From the NCBI GenBank assembly GCA_004376695.1, contig SOJB01000105.1, positions 1 to 28,553 of the forward strand: a stretch of 28,553 nucleotides of DNA, in the 5' to 3' direction. Both the position numbers and the translations under genes were made by a program. Of this stretch, positions 1 to 8,739 are shown piece after piece. The notes beneath the pieces were generated by a model. It did no database searches, was not told the origin of the DNA, and saw only the letters and a list, made by a program, of their open reading frames with translations. Within the stretch, counting starts at the first letter, position 1. Each line of letters begins with the position of its first letter. The DNA comes from Dehalococcoidia bacterium. Lineage in GTDB: Bacteria; Chloroflexota; Dehalococcoidia; GIF9; AB-539-J10.

Positions 1-38
1 CATCGCAGAGGTCACTGGTTCAAGTCCAGTACTGCCCA
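1..38 (+). tRNA. 3' part of a tRNA, probably tRNA-Val (cut by window edge)
   Basis: A T-arm is visible, with a 5-bp stem (14-18 with 26-30) around the loop TTCAAGT, followed by a 7-nt acceptor strand (31-37) and discriminator A38. No CCA is encoded. Bases 4-8 fit the 3' side of the anticodon stem, which would make base 1 the third anticodon base, a C. That limits the tRNA to the Val, Ala, Asp, Glu or Gly group. Val(GAC) is my guess from overall resemblance. The 5' half lies outside the window, so the identity is uncertain. Confidence 0.75.
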
Positions 39-96
39 TTTTTCGACGTTTCTTGGTGGTCGTATACTTGATTTCCAGGTCGGCAATAGGAATGTG

Positions 97-1827
97 ATGA
101 AACGAAAAGAAAGGGATGAGCAACTAGAACGAATGCATCACTCCGCAGCTCATATCATGGCTGAGGCCGTACAATGTGTTTTCCCCGAGGCGAAATTTGG
201 CATTGGACCGACAATTGAGAATGGCTTTTACTATGACTTCGAGCTGCCGCGCCCATTAACTCCGGAAGACTTGCCCGTGATCGAGAGCAAGATGAGGGAA
301 ATTATCAATCAGAATGCGCCGTTTGTTACACAAGAAATAGACAAGGATGAAGCGCGTGGGCTGTTTGCTACCCAGCCCTATAAACTGGAGCTTATCAATG
401 AGATTCCCGATGCTAGTGTAACTATCTATAAGCAGGCATCTTTCACCGATCTATGTCGTGGCCCCCATCTAGGGTCTACTGGCGAGGTAAAGGAGTTTAA
501 GCTTACTCATATAGCCGGAGCATACTGGAGGGGCGATGAAAAGCAACCCATGCTGCAACGAATCTACGGGGTGGCTTTTGGAAGCCGACAGGAACTTGAG
601 GAGTATCTATCGCGTCAAGCCGAAGCTGCCAAGCGAGACCATAGGAAACTGGGCAAAGAACTTGACCTCTTCAGTACTCACGAGGAAATTGGTCCTGGCT
701 TGATTTGCTGGCACCCCAAAGGTGCTTTGATTCGACAAGTCATCGAGGATTTCTGGAAGGAAGAGCACGCAAGGCGAGGCTATGACATCGTTTACACTCC
801 CCACATTGCCAAGCTAGATTCGTGGAAGACTAGCGGGCATTGGGAGTTCTATCGGGACTACCTGTTCTCGCCGATGGAAATTGAAGGACAGCAGTATATA
901 TTAAGGCCCGTGAATTGCGTGGGGCATATTTTGATCTACAAAAGTAGATTACGCAGTTATCGCAATTTGCCTTTGAGATATGCCGAATTAGGCACAGTAT
1001 ACAGGTATGAGCAGACCGGTGTATTACATGGACTTGCCAGGGTCAGGGGATTCACTCAAGATGATGCTCACATTTTTTGCCGGTCTGATCAGATTGAAGA
1101 GGAGCTACTAGGAGTTCTGAACCTTGTGCAGTTCATGATGTCTAGCTTTGGGTTCAGTGAATACAAGTTGCTGCTATCAACTCGCCCTGAGAAATATGCC
1201 GGCACGGTTCCAATGTGGGAGGAAGCCACCGAATCTTTGAGACGCGCTCTGGAGAAACTTGACTTGCAGTATGAGGTGGACCCTGGTGAGGGGGCTTTCT
1301 ACGGACCCAAGATCGATATTAAGCTCAAGGACGCTTTGGGGCATGTTTGGCAAGGTCCTACTATCCAGGTCGATTTCAATTTGCCACAACGCTTTGATGT
1401 CTGTTATATTGGTGAGGATGGCTTGGAGCATAACGTGACGATGATACATCGCACAGTTCTAGGTGCCTTGGAGAGGTTTTTGGCTTGTCTTATAGAGCAC
1501 TATGGTGGTGCCTTCCCGGTATGGTTATCGCCGGTTCAGGCAGCGATAATCCCCATAGCAGATCGCCATGTCGGCTATGCACATAGGATAGAGGGCGATT
1601 TCAAGAATGATGGTATCCGAGTGCGGGTTGATGACCGCTCTGAGAGGATGAACTTGAAAATAAGAGAAGCCCAGCTGGAGAAAGTCCCGTACATGCTGAT
1701 AGTTGGTGATAAGGAAATGGCCTCATCCAGTGCATCGCTTCGCTTAAGGAGCGGCCAAGATCTAGGTTTAGAAACTGTGGCAGAGGTTAAGAGTAAAATA
1801 AGATCGGCTATAGAGGCTAAATCTTAA
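97..1827 (+). CDS. thrS: Threonyl-tRNA synthetase (short form without TGS domain)
   Basis: This class II synthetase charges tRNA-Thr with threonine in the cytoplasm. It has about 576 residues against roughly 640 in E. coli, because the N-terminal TGS domain is absent and the protein starts at the editing domain. The editing motif HxxxH is at about residues 16-20, and its CxxxH partner (CRGPH) lies near residue 120. The catalytic zinc ligands are visible as C275 (in NCVGH), H326 (QDDAH) and H452 (MIHR). A C-terminal anticodon-binding domain follows. The usual NCPGH reads NCVGH here. GTG94 and ATG97 are adjacent possible starts; ATG97 sits at better distance from the AGG at 88-90. The gene lies just after a tRNA and heads the infC-rpmI-rplT-pheST run. 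Confidence 0.97.
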   Translation: MKRKERDEQLERMHHSAAHIMAEAVQCVFPEAKFGIGPTIENGFYYDFELPRPLTPEDLPVIESKMREIINQNAPFVTQEIDKDEARGLFATQPYKLELINEIPDASVTIYKQASFTDLCRGPHLGSTGEVKEFKLTHIAGAYWRGDEKQPMLQRIYGVAFGSRQELEEYLSRQAEAAKRDHRKLGKELDLFSTHEEIGPGLICWHPKGALIRQVIEDFWKEEHARRGYDIVYTPHIAKLDSWKTSGHWEFYRDYLFSPMEIEGQQYILRPVNCVGHILIYKSRLRSYRNLPLRYAELGTVYRYEQTGVLHGLARVRGFTQDDAHIFCRSDQIEEELLGVLNLVQFMMSSFGFSEYKLLLSTRPEKYAGTVPMWEEATESLRRALEKLDLQYEVDPGEGAFYGPKIDIKLKDALGHVWQGPTIQVDFNLPQRFDVCYIGEDGLEHNVTMIHRTVLGALERFLACLIEHYGGAFPVWLSPVQAAIIPIADRHVGYAHRIEGDFKNDGIRVRVDDRSERMNLKIREAQLEKVPYMLIVGDKEMASSSASLRLRSGQDLGLETVAEVKSKIRSAIEAKS

Positions 1828-1852
1828 GAACTGTTCCGGGGGTAGAAGGAGC

Positions 1853-2404
1853 ATAGTTAGACAAGTACCAACTAACAGGAGAATCAGAGCCAGGGAAGTC
1901 CGTCTCATAGGAGAGGACGGGAAACAACTTGGTGTCGTATCTCTGCAGAAGGCGTTGCAAGCCGCTGAGGAAAGCGGTCTCGATCTGGTGCAGGTAGCAA
2001 CGACTAGTCCGCCAGTATGCCGGATTCTTGATTACGGTAAGTATAAGTATGAGCAAACCAAGAAGGAGCGCAAGGCTAAGAGGGGCCGGAGAGTCGGCTT
2101 GTTGAAGGAGGTTCGTCTAAGACCTAAGATAGAGGAACATGATTTGCAGGCAAAAATCAGGACCACGAAGAAGCTGTTGGAGGAGGGCAACAAAGTAAGG
2201 TTACTGCTAAGATTCAGAGGACGTGAAGTTATCTATCCTGAACTGGGGTGGAAGGTGCTGCGTGGAGTTGCTGAAGCCTCCAAGGAAATAGCTGTGATCA
2301 GTAGCTCCACCAATGAGCAGAGGAGTATAGCCTTGGTCCTGGCCCCGGTTTCTCCCAAGAAGACGAAGGAGATAGAAACAGATGCCGAAACTCAAGACAC
2401 ATAA
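1853..2404 (+). CDS. infC: Translation initiation factor IF-3, non-canonical start
   Basis: IF-3 binds the 30S subunit, prevents premature 50S joining and proofreads start codon and initiator tRNA. The frame carries the family's opening block (RIRAREVRLIGEDGKQLG) and then the conserved LDYGKYKYEQ stretch. These begin upstream of the first ATG/GTG/TTG codon, which is TTG1955; starting there would remove about 34 residues of the conserved N domain. The frame is open back to the stop at 1811, and the only plausible codons are ATA1853 or ATC1883. ATA1853 gives 183 residues, normal for the family. AAGGAG at 1846-1851 is close, only 1 nt before ATA. A rare start codon fits the known autoregulation of infC, where IF-3 discriminates against AUU. 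The 3' end overlaps rpmI by 23 bases. Identity is certain, the exact start is not. Confidence 0.9.
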   Translation: MVRQVPTNRRIRAREVRLIGEDGKQLGVVSLQKALQAAEESGLDLVQVATTSPPVCRILDYGKYKYEQTKKERKAKRGRRVGLLKEVRLRPKIEEHDLQAKIRTTKKLLEEGNKVRLLLRFRGREVIYPELGWKVLRGVAEASKEIAVISSSTNEQRSIALVLAPVSPKKTKEIETDAETQDT

Positions 2405-2579
2405 GGGGGCAGCCAGGCGCTTTCATGTAACAGGTAGCGGCAAGCTGATGCGTACCAAATGCGGCAAGAGCCACTTGAGACGGAAGAAGCCTTCTAGAAC
2501 GAAACGCCTGTATGACGAGAAGATCCCAGTATCCTCGGTAGATAGGAAGAGGATAGGAAGGCTTCTGCCCTACAAATAG
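2382..2579 (+). CDS. rpmI: 50S ribosomal protein bL35
   Basis: This 65-residue, strongly basic protein opens with MPKLKTHKGAARRF, the bL35 signature. The length is normal for this late-assembling large-subunit protein. Its start lies inside the end of infC, and its ribosome-binding site (AAGGAG near 2366) is also inside infC, which suggests translational coupling. In many bacteria rplT follows directly; here a small membrane-protein gene is placed between them. Confidence 0.97.
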   Translation: MPKLKTHKGAARRFHVTGSGKLMRTKCGKSHLRRKKPSRTKRLYDEKIPVSSVDRKRIGRLLPYK

Positions 2580-2605
2580 CAGTGGTGTAAAGGAAGCAAG
2601 TAGAC

Positions 2606-2935
2606 ATGGTCATTCTAGTTCCCATTTTCGGCATAGTCTTCGGCTGCGGGATAGCTTTGCTGGCAATCTGGACTGAATACAGTAGAGACAGGGCTCTAAT
2701 TGAGAAAGGGCTGTATCGGTCGAAACAGCCGGATCCGCCAGGCCCTCCTGGTCTGGGGTTGTTGGCTGTCGGCTCTGTAGTGGCTGGAATAGGGGTAGCG
2801 CTCCTTGTTGGCACTGTCATCTTCCAGATGGGAAGACAGACCGGCATGCCAGGGCTCATTTTTCTGTGTATTGGCATCGCGCTGGTAGCAGTTCATTTTG
2901 TTGCCAGACAGAAAAGGATATCGCCTAGAGACTAA
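2606..2935 (+). CDS. Small three-helix membrane protein (DUF6249-like)
   Basis: The protein has 109 residues and three likely membrane segments: about residues 3-22, 49-73 and 82-100. Between the first two is a cytoplasmic-type loop with charged residues (YSRDRALIEKGL) and a proline-rich stretch (PDPPGPPG). An N-terminal helix, an 'ALIEKG' loop and two C-terminal helices recall the DUF6249 group, but I make this match by eye only. The gene sits between rpmI and rplT, which are normally adjacent. Its stop codon touches the rplT ribosome-binding site (AAAGGAGG, 2934-2941), so the two are probably translated together. Function is unknown. Confidence 0.75.
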   Translation: MVILVPIFGIVFGCGIALLAIWTEYSRDRALIEKGLYRSKQPDPPGPPGLGLLAVGSVVAGIGVALLVGTVIFQMGRQTGMPGLIFLCIGIALVAVHFVARQKRISPRD

Positions 2936-2945
2936 AGGAGGAATC

Positions 2946-3314
2946 TTGCCAAGAGCTAGGAGCGGGAAAGTCACTCACAGACGGCATAAGAAGGTGCTTG
3001 AGCTAACCAAGGGACATCGAGCAGCCAGACATAAGCTTTATAGGACAGCTCATGAGTCCATGCTTCATGCCATGGATTACTCCTACCGTCATCGTCGTCA
3101 ACGGAAAGGCGACTTCAGAGCGCTATGGATTGTCCGTATCAATGCTGCGGCGCGAGCCAGGGGGCTTACTTACAGCCAGTTTATGGCAAAACTGAGAAGG
3201 TCAGACATAGAGATCAACCGCAAGATGCTAGCTGAGATGGCACTTAGAGACCCTGACGGTTTTGCCGCGTTAGTAGCCTCCGTGCCTGAGACCACCCCAT
3301 CTCACTTGCAGTGA
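2946..3314 (+). CDS. rplT: 50S ribosomal protein bL20
   Basis: bL20 binds 23S rRNA early in large-subunit assembly, and in several bacteria it represses its own operon. I chose TTG2946 as the start: it gives the canonical opening MPRARSGKVTHRRHKK and follows AAAGGAGG (2934-2941) by 4 nt. An ATG further upstream (2898) would add 16 unrelated residues that overlap the preceding gene. The product is 122 residues, close to the usual 117-120, with a short C-terminal extension. Conserved YSYRHRRQRKGDFR and INRKMLAEMA blocks are present. Confidence 0.96.
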   Translation: MPRARSGKVTHRRHKKVLELTKGHRAARHKLYRTAHESMLHAMDYSYRHRRQRKGDFRALWIVRINAAARARGLTYSQFMAKLRRSDIEINRKMLAEMALRDPDGFAALVASVPETTPSHLQ

Positions 3315-3318
3315 CACT

Positions 3319-4404
3319 ATGCCCGGGGATTCCGGGGTTTTGAACAGCGCTAGCACCACTTGGCATTCAATGCTAGATCGACTCAAAGCTCTTCATGCAC
3401 AGGCTCTCGATGAGCTAAGCAAGGTTGACAGCCTTCGAGAGCTGGAGTTGTGGCGCGTTTGTCACCTGGGTAAGAAAAGCACTCTGACCCGAATCCTGCG
3501 TTCTCTGGCTACCTTGCCCGCTGAAGAACGACCTGGGATGGGCACCCGAGCTAACGAAATCAAGAGAGCGCTAGAGTCAAGTCTGACCGAGAAGGAAGAA
3601 TCACTGCAGCGAGCCTCTTTGGCCTCTCCTTTGGAGTCCCAGCGACTGGATGTCACCCTGCCCGGTCGGCCCTTCGCCACAGGTCGTCTTCACCCCACGA
3701 CCAAAATACTTGACGAAATCTGCGATGTGTTCAGAAACATGGGCTTCCAGACGATCGAAGGACCTGAGGTGGAGTGGGATTACTACAACTTCGAAGCCTT
3801 GAACATCCCCCAGCATCATCCGGCGCGAGACATGTTTGCTACGCTGTGGATAGATACAGGTATTGGAGGCAAAGCCAGACTCTTGCGTACGCATACTTCT
3901 CCCATGCAGATAAGGTTTATGGAGAGAGAACGTCCGCCGGTCAGGATTATAGCGCCGGGGCGAGTTTATAGATATGAAGCGACTGATGCTACTCACGAGT
4001 CGATATATCATAACGTTGAAGGTCTGGCCGTGGACAAGAACATCACCATGGCTGATTTGAAAGGCGTTCTGTTCCAATTCTGCCGCTGTCTCTTTGGAGA
4101 GGACAGGAAGGTGCGTTTCCGTTGTGACTACTTCCCTTTTGTGGAGCCTGGGGTGGAGGTAGCGATTGGATGTTCGGTTTGCGATGGTGTTGGGTGCCGA
4201 TTGTGTGGTTATAGCGGCTGGATAGAAGCACTGGGTGCCGGGATGGTGCATCCGGACGTCCTGGCGCGAGTCGGTATTGAGCCTGAGGTGTACACCGGCT
4301 TTGCCTTCGGCGTGGGAGTTGAGCGCATGTCTATGCTGCGATATGGCGTTGATGACATCCGCCTCTTCTATGGCAACGACCTCAGGTTTCTGGAGCAGTT
4401 CTAG
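3319..4404 (+). CDS. pheS: Phenylalanyl-tRNA synthetase alpha subunit
   Basis: This is the catalytic subunit of the alpha2-beta2 PheRS that charges tRNA-Phe. The N-terminal coiled-coil arm (about residues 18-100) is followed by the class II core, including LRTHTSPMQIR, the VYRYEATDATHE motif 2 region, and FGVGVERMSMLRYG as motif 3. Near residue 286 is a cysteine-rich hairpin (CSVCDGVGCRLC) leading into GWIEALGAGMVHP. ATG3319 gives 361 residues. ATG3370 would give 344 and begins like typical PheS proteins (MLDRLKAL); neither start has a clear ribosome-binding site, so the first 17 residues are uncertain. pheT follows after 15 bases. Confidence 0.97.
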   Translation: MPGDSGVLNSASTTWHSMLDRLKALHAQALDELSKVDSLRELELWRVCHLGKKSTLTRILRSLATLPAEERPGMGTRANEIKRALESSLTEKEESLQRASLASPLESQRLDVTLPGRPFATGRLHPTTKILDEICDVFRNMGFQTIEGPEVEWDYYNFEALNIPQHHPARDMFATLWIDTGIGGKARLLRTHTSPMQIRFMERERPPVRIIAPGRVYRYEATDATHESIYHNVEGLAVDKNITMADLKGVLFQFCRCLFGEDRKVRFRCDYFPFVEPGVEVAIGCSVCDGVGCRLCGYSGWIEALGAGMVHPDVLARVGIEPEVYTGFAFGVGVERMSMLRYGVDDIRLFYGNDLRFLEQF

Positions 4405-4419
4405 GCTTTAGGTGACAAC

Positions 4420-6837
4420 ATGAAGGTTTCACTCAGATGGCTCGCTGATTATGTTGACATAAAGCTCACCCCCCGAGAACTAGCCGAGAGACTCACCATG
4501 GCTGGCCTGGAAGTCAACGGCATACAAACTGTGGGTGACACCTGGGAGAACGTGGTTGTAGGGGAAGTGGCAGCTGTAAATCGTCATCCTCAGGCTGACC
4601 GTCTTACGCTGGTCACAGTTGACCTTGGCGTTGAGCGGATCACCGTCGTTTGTGGTGCCCCCAATGTCGGATCCGGTCAGAGGGTGGCTTTTGCCCGCAT
4701 AGGAGCGCGACTGATAAACGGTCATACTGCAGAAGCCATGTCTCTGAAGCCGGCTAAGATCCGCGGGGTCGTTTCCGAGGGCATGGTCTGCTCGGAGAAG
4801 GAGCTGGGAATCTCTGATAATCACGAGGAGATCCTGGTATTGCCATCGGAGGCGCCCATAGGTATGGCTCTCGGTGCCTATCTAGGTGACACGGTTCTTG
4901 ATTTAGGCATAACACCTAACCGTCCCGATTGCTTATCTGTGACTGGCATTGCCCGGGAGATTGCTGCTTTAACTGGGGAACCGCTCCGTTTGCCCCAGAT
5001 TGCCTACGAGGAATCAGAGGACTTGATAAACTCGTTTGTCTCCGTTGACATCACCGAACCCGACCTATGCCCCAGATACTGCGCCAGTTTGATTACCGGA
5101 ATCAAGGTGGCTCCCTCCCCGACCTGGTTGCAGCGACGCCTGAATAGCTACGGCATGCGTCCCATTAACAACGTTGTTGATGTTACAAATTACGTGATGC
5201 TGGAGTACGGTCAGCCTCTTCATGGTTTTGATTACCACAAGCTGAAGGGCCGACAGATCATTGTTCGCAGAGCTGAGCACGGTGAAACCATTACTGCCAT
5301 TGATGGAACAGTGCGTCGTCTCAATCCAGATTTGCTGGTCATAGCAGATAAAGAAGAGACCATCGCCGTCGCCGGTATCATGGGTTGCATGGATTCCGAA
5401 GTGACGCAGGAAACCGAAGCTGTCCTCCTAGAGTCGGCGAATTTCAACCAGGTTGCCGTTCGTCGAGGCTGTGGTTATCTCCAGTTCCAGAGTGAGGCTT
5501 CGATTCGTTTTGACAAAGGGCTTAATAGTGAGCTTCCGCTAACACCCTTGAAACGTGCCACTCAACTGCTGCTGGAGCTGGCCGGTGGTAGAGCAGCCGA
5601 GGGCGTGATTGATGTCTACCCTGGGAAAGCGAAACCAAGGCCTATATTGTTCCCTACCCGGGAGGTGGAGCGTCTTACAGGGCTGGAGGCCGATACCGGT
5701 GAGATGCTTAGGGTGCTGAGATCATTGGGCTTCGGATGCCGGACGAACGATTCAGGTTCTCAGATTTCTGTGTCGGTGCCTTACTGGCGTAGCGACATTC
5801 GGTGCTCTGCTGACCTCGTGGAGGAGATAGTTCGCATAATCGGTTATGAAAGGATCCCTGTCACCAGGCTCAGTTCGTCCTTGCCTCTGCAGAGGACGGA
5901 GCTTTCATCGCCAGTGCAGCTAAGCAATCTCAAGAAGCAATTGCGCGGTATCCTGACTGGCTTTGGCTTTCAAGAGATTCTGACTTATTCTCTAGTCAGC
6001 CTGGCAAAGCTAGAGAAGCTGTCCCCCAAGCTTGAGTTGGAAACCCCACCCTTAAAGGTCGCTAACCCCATGACGAAGGAACAGGAATACTTGCGTACCA
6101 GCCTACGGGCAGGCATTCTGGCCACGTTGGCTCACAACCAGAAGTTCGAGTCAGCAGGCATAAGGCTCTTTGAAATCGGTAAGGTGTTCCTAATGAAAGG
6201 CAAGGATCTACCGGAAGAAAGAGAGATGCTCTGTGCTGTGCTCAGCGGCTCGCGATTGGAATTGTCTTGGCATACCCGTAAGAAGATGCTCGATTTCTTC
6301 GATGCTAAGGGTGTGGCGGAGAGTCTCTTGAACCAGTCGGGCCTGGAAGAGCGTTTTGACACTAGTGATGACACGACTCTGTTCCCGGGAAGAGGAGCTG
6401 ACATAATCGTTGCCGAGGACAAAGTAGGCATAGTAGGCGAGCTACATCCGGAAGTAGCACAGGCCTTTGAGCTCTCCGGTAGCGCCTACCTTATAGAAGT
6501 TGACCTGGAGAAGCTGTTGACACAGGTACGCGGAACTAAGAAGCACCGCTCGATTCCGCGGTTTCCCAGCATAACCCGCGACATCGCTTTAGTAGTAGAT
6601 GAGCCAGTGACCTATCGAAGTGTGGAGAATACAATCCGAAGCTTTCCGTTGGTGACACAGGTGACTCTCTTTGATCTTTATCGAGGGGAGCAGATATCCA
6701 GTGGCAAGAAATCCTTTGCCATCAGGATTATCTACCAATCACTCAGTCGTACCTTGACCGATGAGGAAGTAGATCGGACTCAACGGCAGATGCTCGATAT
6801 GCTGCAACGAGAACTCGGCGCTTTCTTACGGCAGTGA
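4420..6837 (+). CDS. pheT: Phenylalanyl-tRNA synthetase beta subunit
   Basis: The beta subunit of PheRS provides tRNA recognition and editing of mischarged Tyr-tRNA-Phe. At 805 residues it is full length. Domains in order are an N-terminal lead (KVSLRWLADYVD), an EMAP-type tRNA-binding domain (about 40-150), the B3/B4 editing region (about 210-370, with the NNVVDVTNYVMLEYGQPLHGFD block), the B5 domain (about 400-475), the catalytic-like core, and a C-terminal ferredoxin-fold anticodon domain (about 710-805). AGGTGA lies a few bases before ATG4420. It is the last gene of the plus-strand operon and converges with proS. Confidence 0.97.
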   Translation: MKVSLRWLADYVDIKLTPRELAERLTMAGLEVNGIQTVGDTWENVVVGEVAAVNRHPQADRLTLVTVDLGVERITVVCGAPNVGSGQRVAFARIGARLINGHTAEAMSLKPAKIRGVVSEGMVCSEKELGISDNHEEILVLPSEAPIGMALGAYLGDTVLDLGITPNRPDCLSVTGIAREIAALTGEPLRLPQIAYEESEDLINSFVSVDITEPDLCPRYCASLITGIKVAPSPTWLQRRLNSYGMRPINNVVDVTNYVMLEYGQPLHGFDYHKLKGRQIIVRRAEHGETITAIDGTVRRLNPDLLVIADKEETIAVAGIMGCMDSEVTQETEAVLLESANFNQVAVRRGCGYLQFQSEASIRFDKGLNSELPLTPLKRATQLLLELAGGRAAEGVIDVYPGKAKPRPILFPTREVERLTGLEADTGEMLRVLRSLGFGCRTNDSGSQISVSVPYWRSDIRCSADLVEEIVRIIGYERIPVTRLSSSLPLQRTELSSPVQLSNLKKQLRGILTGFGFQEILTYSLVSLAKLEKLSPKLELETPPLKVANPMTKEQEYLRTSLRAGILATLAHNQKFESAGIRLFEIGKVFLMKGKDLPEEREMLCAVLSGSRLELSWHTRKKMLDFFDAKGVAESLLNQSGLEERFDTSDDTTLFPGRGADIIVAEDKVGIVGELHPEVAQAFELSGSAYLIEVDLEKLLTQVRGTKKHRSIPRFPSITRDIALVVDEPVTYRSVENTIRSFPLVTQVTLFDLYRGEQISSGKKSFAIRIIYQSLSRTLTDEEVDRTQRQMLDMLQRELGAFLRQ

Positions 6838-6849
6838 GTTGGTCAAGAG

Positions 6850-6891
6850 AAGGCAAGAAGTCCGCATCTATATCTGGTCGTGACTTGCCTT
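6850..6891. terminator. Inverted repeat between convergent pheT and proS
   Basis: AAGGCAAG (6850-6857) and CTTGCCTT (6884-6891) are perfect complements, and the arms extend outward as AGAGA/TCTCT with a small bulge. The loop is about 26 nt and no T-tract follows. The position between two converging genes suggests a bidirectional transcript end, but it is not a typical intrinsic terminator. Confidence 0.3.
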
Positions 6892-6948
6892 ATCTCTGGA
6901 ACAATCTGACATACATGGGTGCCCGATCGCAGTAGCGAGCCGGCTCGA

Positions 6949-8706
6949 TTAAGGTTGCGTCTTCATGGTTTCGTCTAGAAGCTTCTTCACCCGTACTGCC
7001 AGATCATCTAAAGGCAGGAGCTGGGCTTCCTTCTCCGTGCGCCACTTTGCCTCTGCGCTCTGGCTCTGTAAGGTGCGTGGAGACAAGGTCAATCGCAGCG
7101 GTATGCCCAGAAGGTCAGCATCGTTGAATTTAACGCCAGGGGAGTCGTCACGGTCATCGAAAAGCACTTCAATGCCTTCTTTCTGCAGTTGTTCATAGGT
7201 CTTTTCTGCCGTAGAGAGAACCGCAGACTTGTCCAGATGCAGAGGACAAAGATGGACCTGGTAAGGAGCTATAGAGAGCGGCCAGATGATGCCCTTGTCA
7301 TCGTGGCCTCGTTCCACTATGGCGGCAAGCAATCGCCCCAGTCCGATGCCATATGAACCCATGACAATGGGCCGCGATCTACCATCATTGTCTAAGAAGG
7401 ATGCTCCGAACCTCTCACTGATGAAAGTGCCCAGCTTAAATACATGCCCCACTTCAATGCCCCGAACTGAGGACAATTCACCTCGACACCTGGGACACCT
7501 GTCTCCGGGCTGCGCCAGGGCAGTATCAGCTATGAGGTTAACTCGGAAGTCTCTCGGATAATTGACATTCCTGAAGTGATACCCCGGCTTGTTAGCGCCG
7601 GCAATGAAGTTGGAGCCCAAGGTAATGGAATCATCGGCCACGACCTGGACTCCCTTTAGACCTATGGGTGAGGCAAAACCAGCTACCAGGCCAATTTCGT
7701 TCACCTCGCTTTCTGTGGCTAAGCGAAGCTCAGAGCACTTCAGGGCGTTTCTTAGTTTTGTTTCGTTGACCTCCAGATCGCCGCGAATGATAACGAAGAC
7801 GAATTCCCCATCGGCAAGATAAAACACCGCCTTGATGGCTTGGCTTGTCGGGACACCGACAAAAGCAGCCACCTCCTCTATGGTTTTCGCTCCCGGCGTG
7901 GCTATCTCTTCCAAAGGAAGGAGATTCTTCGCCTCCCCTTTGCTATGCTCTGAGCTTTGGCCCACCGGAATGACATCCTCGGTTGTTTTAGCAGATTTAG
8001 CCTTGTCGACATTTGCTGCATAGCCACAAGCGGAGCAAGAGATAATTTCGTCTTCGCCAGTCTCAGTAACAAGCATGAACTCATGCGATTCCTTGCCTCC
8101 TATGGCACCACTGTCAGCCTCTATCATCAATGTCGGCAAGCCAACGCGGGCATAGATATTCCTGTAAGCCTGGCTCGTCTTCCGGTAGCTTTCGTCCAGA
8201 CCAGCCTCGTCGGCATCGAAGCTATAGAGGTCTTTCATAATGAACTCGCGCACCCTCAACAAGCCCCCGCGAGGTCGGGGCTCGTCGCGAAGCTTGGTCT
8301 GTATCTGATAGAGGAGTAGAGGAAGATCCCGGTAGCTTTGAACGTAGCGGCGGATGAGGTCGGCAATGACTTCTTCGTGAGTGGGTCCCAGAGCGAGTGT
8401 ACGCTCCTTGCGGTCGGTCAAGGTGAATAAGGATTCACCGAAGGAAACGTCGCGACCTGACTGCTGCCAAAACTCAAAAGGCTGTAACACAGGCAACAGC
8501 AATTCCTGCCCGCCAGCCTTATCCATTTCCTCTCTGATTATGTTCTCGATCTTCCTGAGCACCCGCCAGCCCAGGGGCAGATAGGAGTAGATTCCGGCAG
8601 CTTCCTGAGCAATCATGCCCGCTCGAAGCAGTAGCTGATGGCTTATGCTCTCTGCATCCGCCGGCGCCTGCCGTAATGTCTTTCCGAAAAGGCTAGATAA
8701 ACGCAT
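6949..8706 (-). CDS. proS: Prolyl-tRNA synthetase (bacterial type with editing insert)
   Basis: This class II synthetase charges tRNA-Pro. It has 585 residues, the normal bacterial size. The N-terminal catalytic part shows GIYSYLPLGWRVLRKIENIIREE, the TLALGPTHEEV motif 2 region and LRDEPRPRGGLLRVREFIMKD. Between about residues 225 and 390 lies the YbaK-type INS domain that hydrolyses Ala-tRNA-Pro. The core resumes with SYGIGLGRLLAAIVE (motif 3) and ends with the anticodon-binding domain. A CSACGY motif near residue 224 precedes the insert. It is the last gene of the minus-strand rpsB-proS cluster, with only a weak ribosome-binding site (AGAG). Confidence 0.97.
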   Translation of the reverse strand: MRLSSLFGKTLRQAPADAESISHQLLLRAGMIAQEAAGIYSYLPLGWRVLRKIENIIREEMDKAGGQELLLPVLQPFEFWQQSGRDVSFGESLFTLTDRKERTLALGPTHEEVIADLIRRYVQSYRDLPLLLYQIQTKLRDEPRPRGGLLRVREFIMKDLYSFDADEAGLDESYRKTSQAYRNIYARVGLPTLMIEADSGAIGGKESHEFMLVTETGEDEIISCSACGYAANVDKAKSAKTTEDVIPVGQSSEHSKGEAKNLLPLEEIATPGAKTIEEVAAFVGVPTSQAIKAVFYLADGEFVFVIIRGDLEVNETKLRNALKCSELRLATESEVNEIGLVAGFASPIGLKGVQVVADDSITLGSNFIAGANKPGYHFRNVNYPRDFRVNLIADTALAQPGDRCPRCRGELSSVRGIEVGHVFKLGTFISERFGASFLDNDGRSRPIVMGSYGIGLGRLLAAIVERGHDDKGIIWPLSIAPYQVHLCPLHLDKSAVLSTAEKTYEQLQKEGIEVLFDDRDDSPGVKFNDADLLGIPLRLTLSPRTLQSQSAEAKWRTEKEAQLLPLDDLAVRVKKLLDETMKTQP

Positions 8707-8739
8707 CTCTATTCAGAAAGTGTCCCCGTGCTTAAGCAA

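Noticed and set aside
3601..4251. Open frame of 216 codons opposite pheS
   Set aside because: Antisense shadow of a clear pheS gene with no recognisable product.
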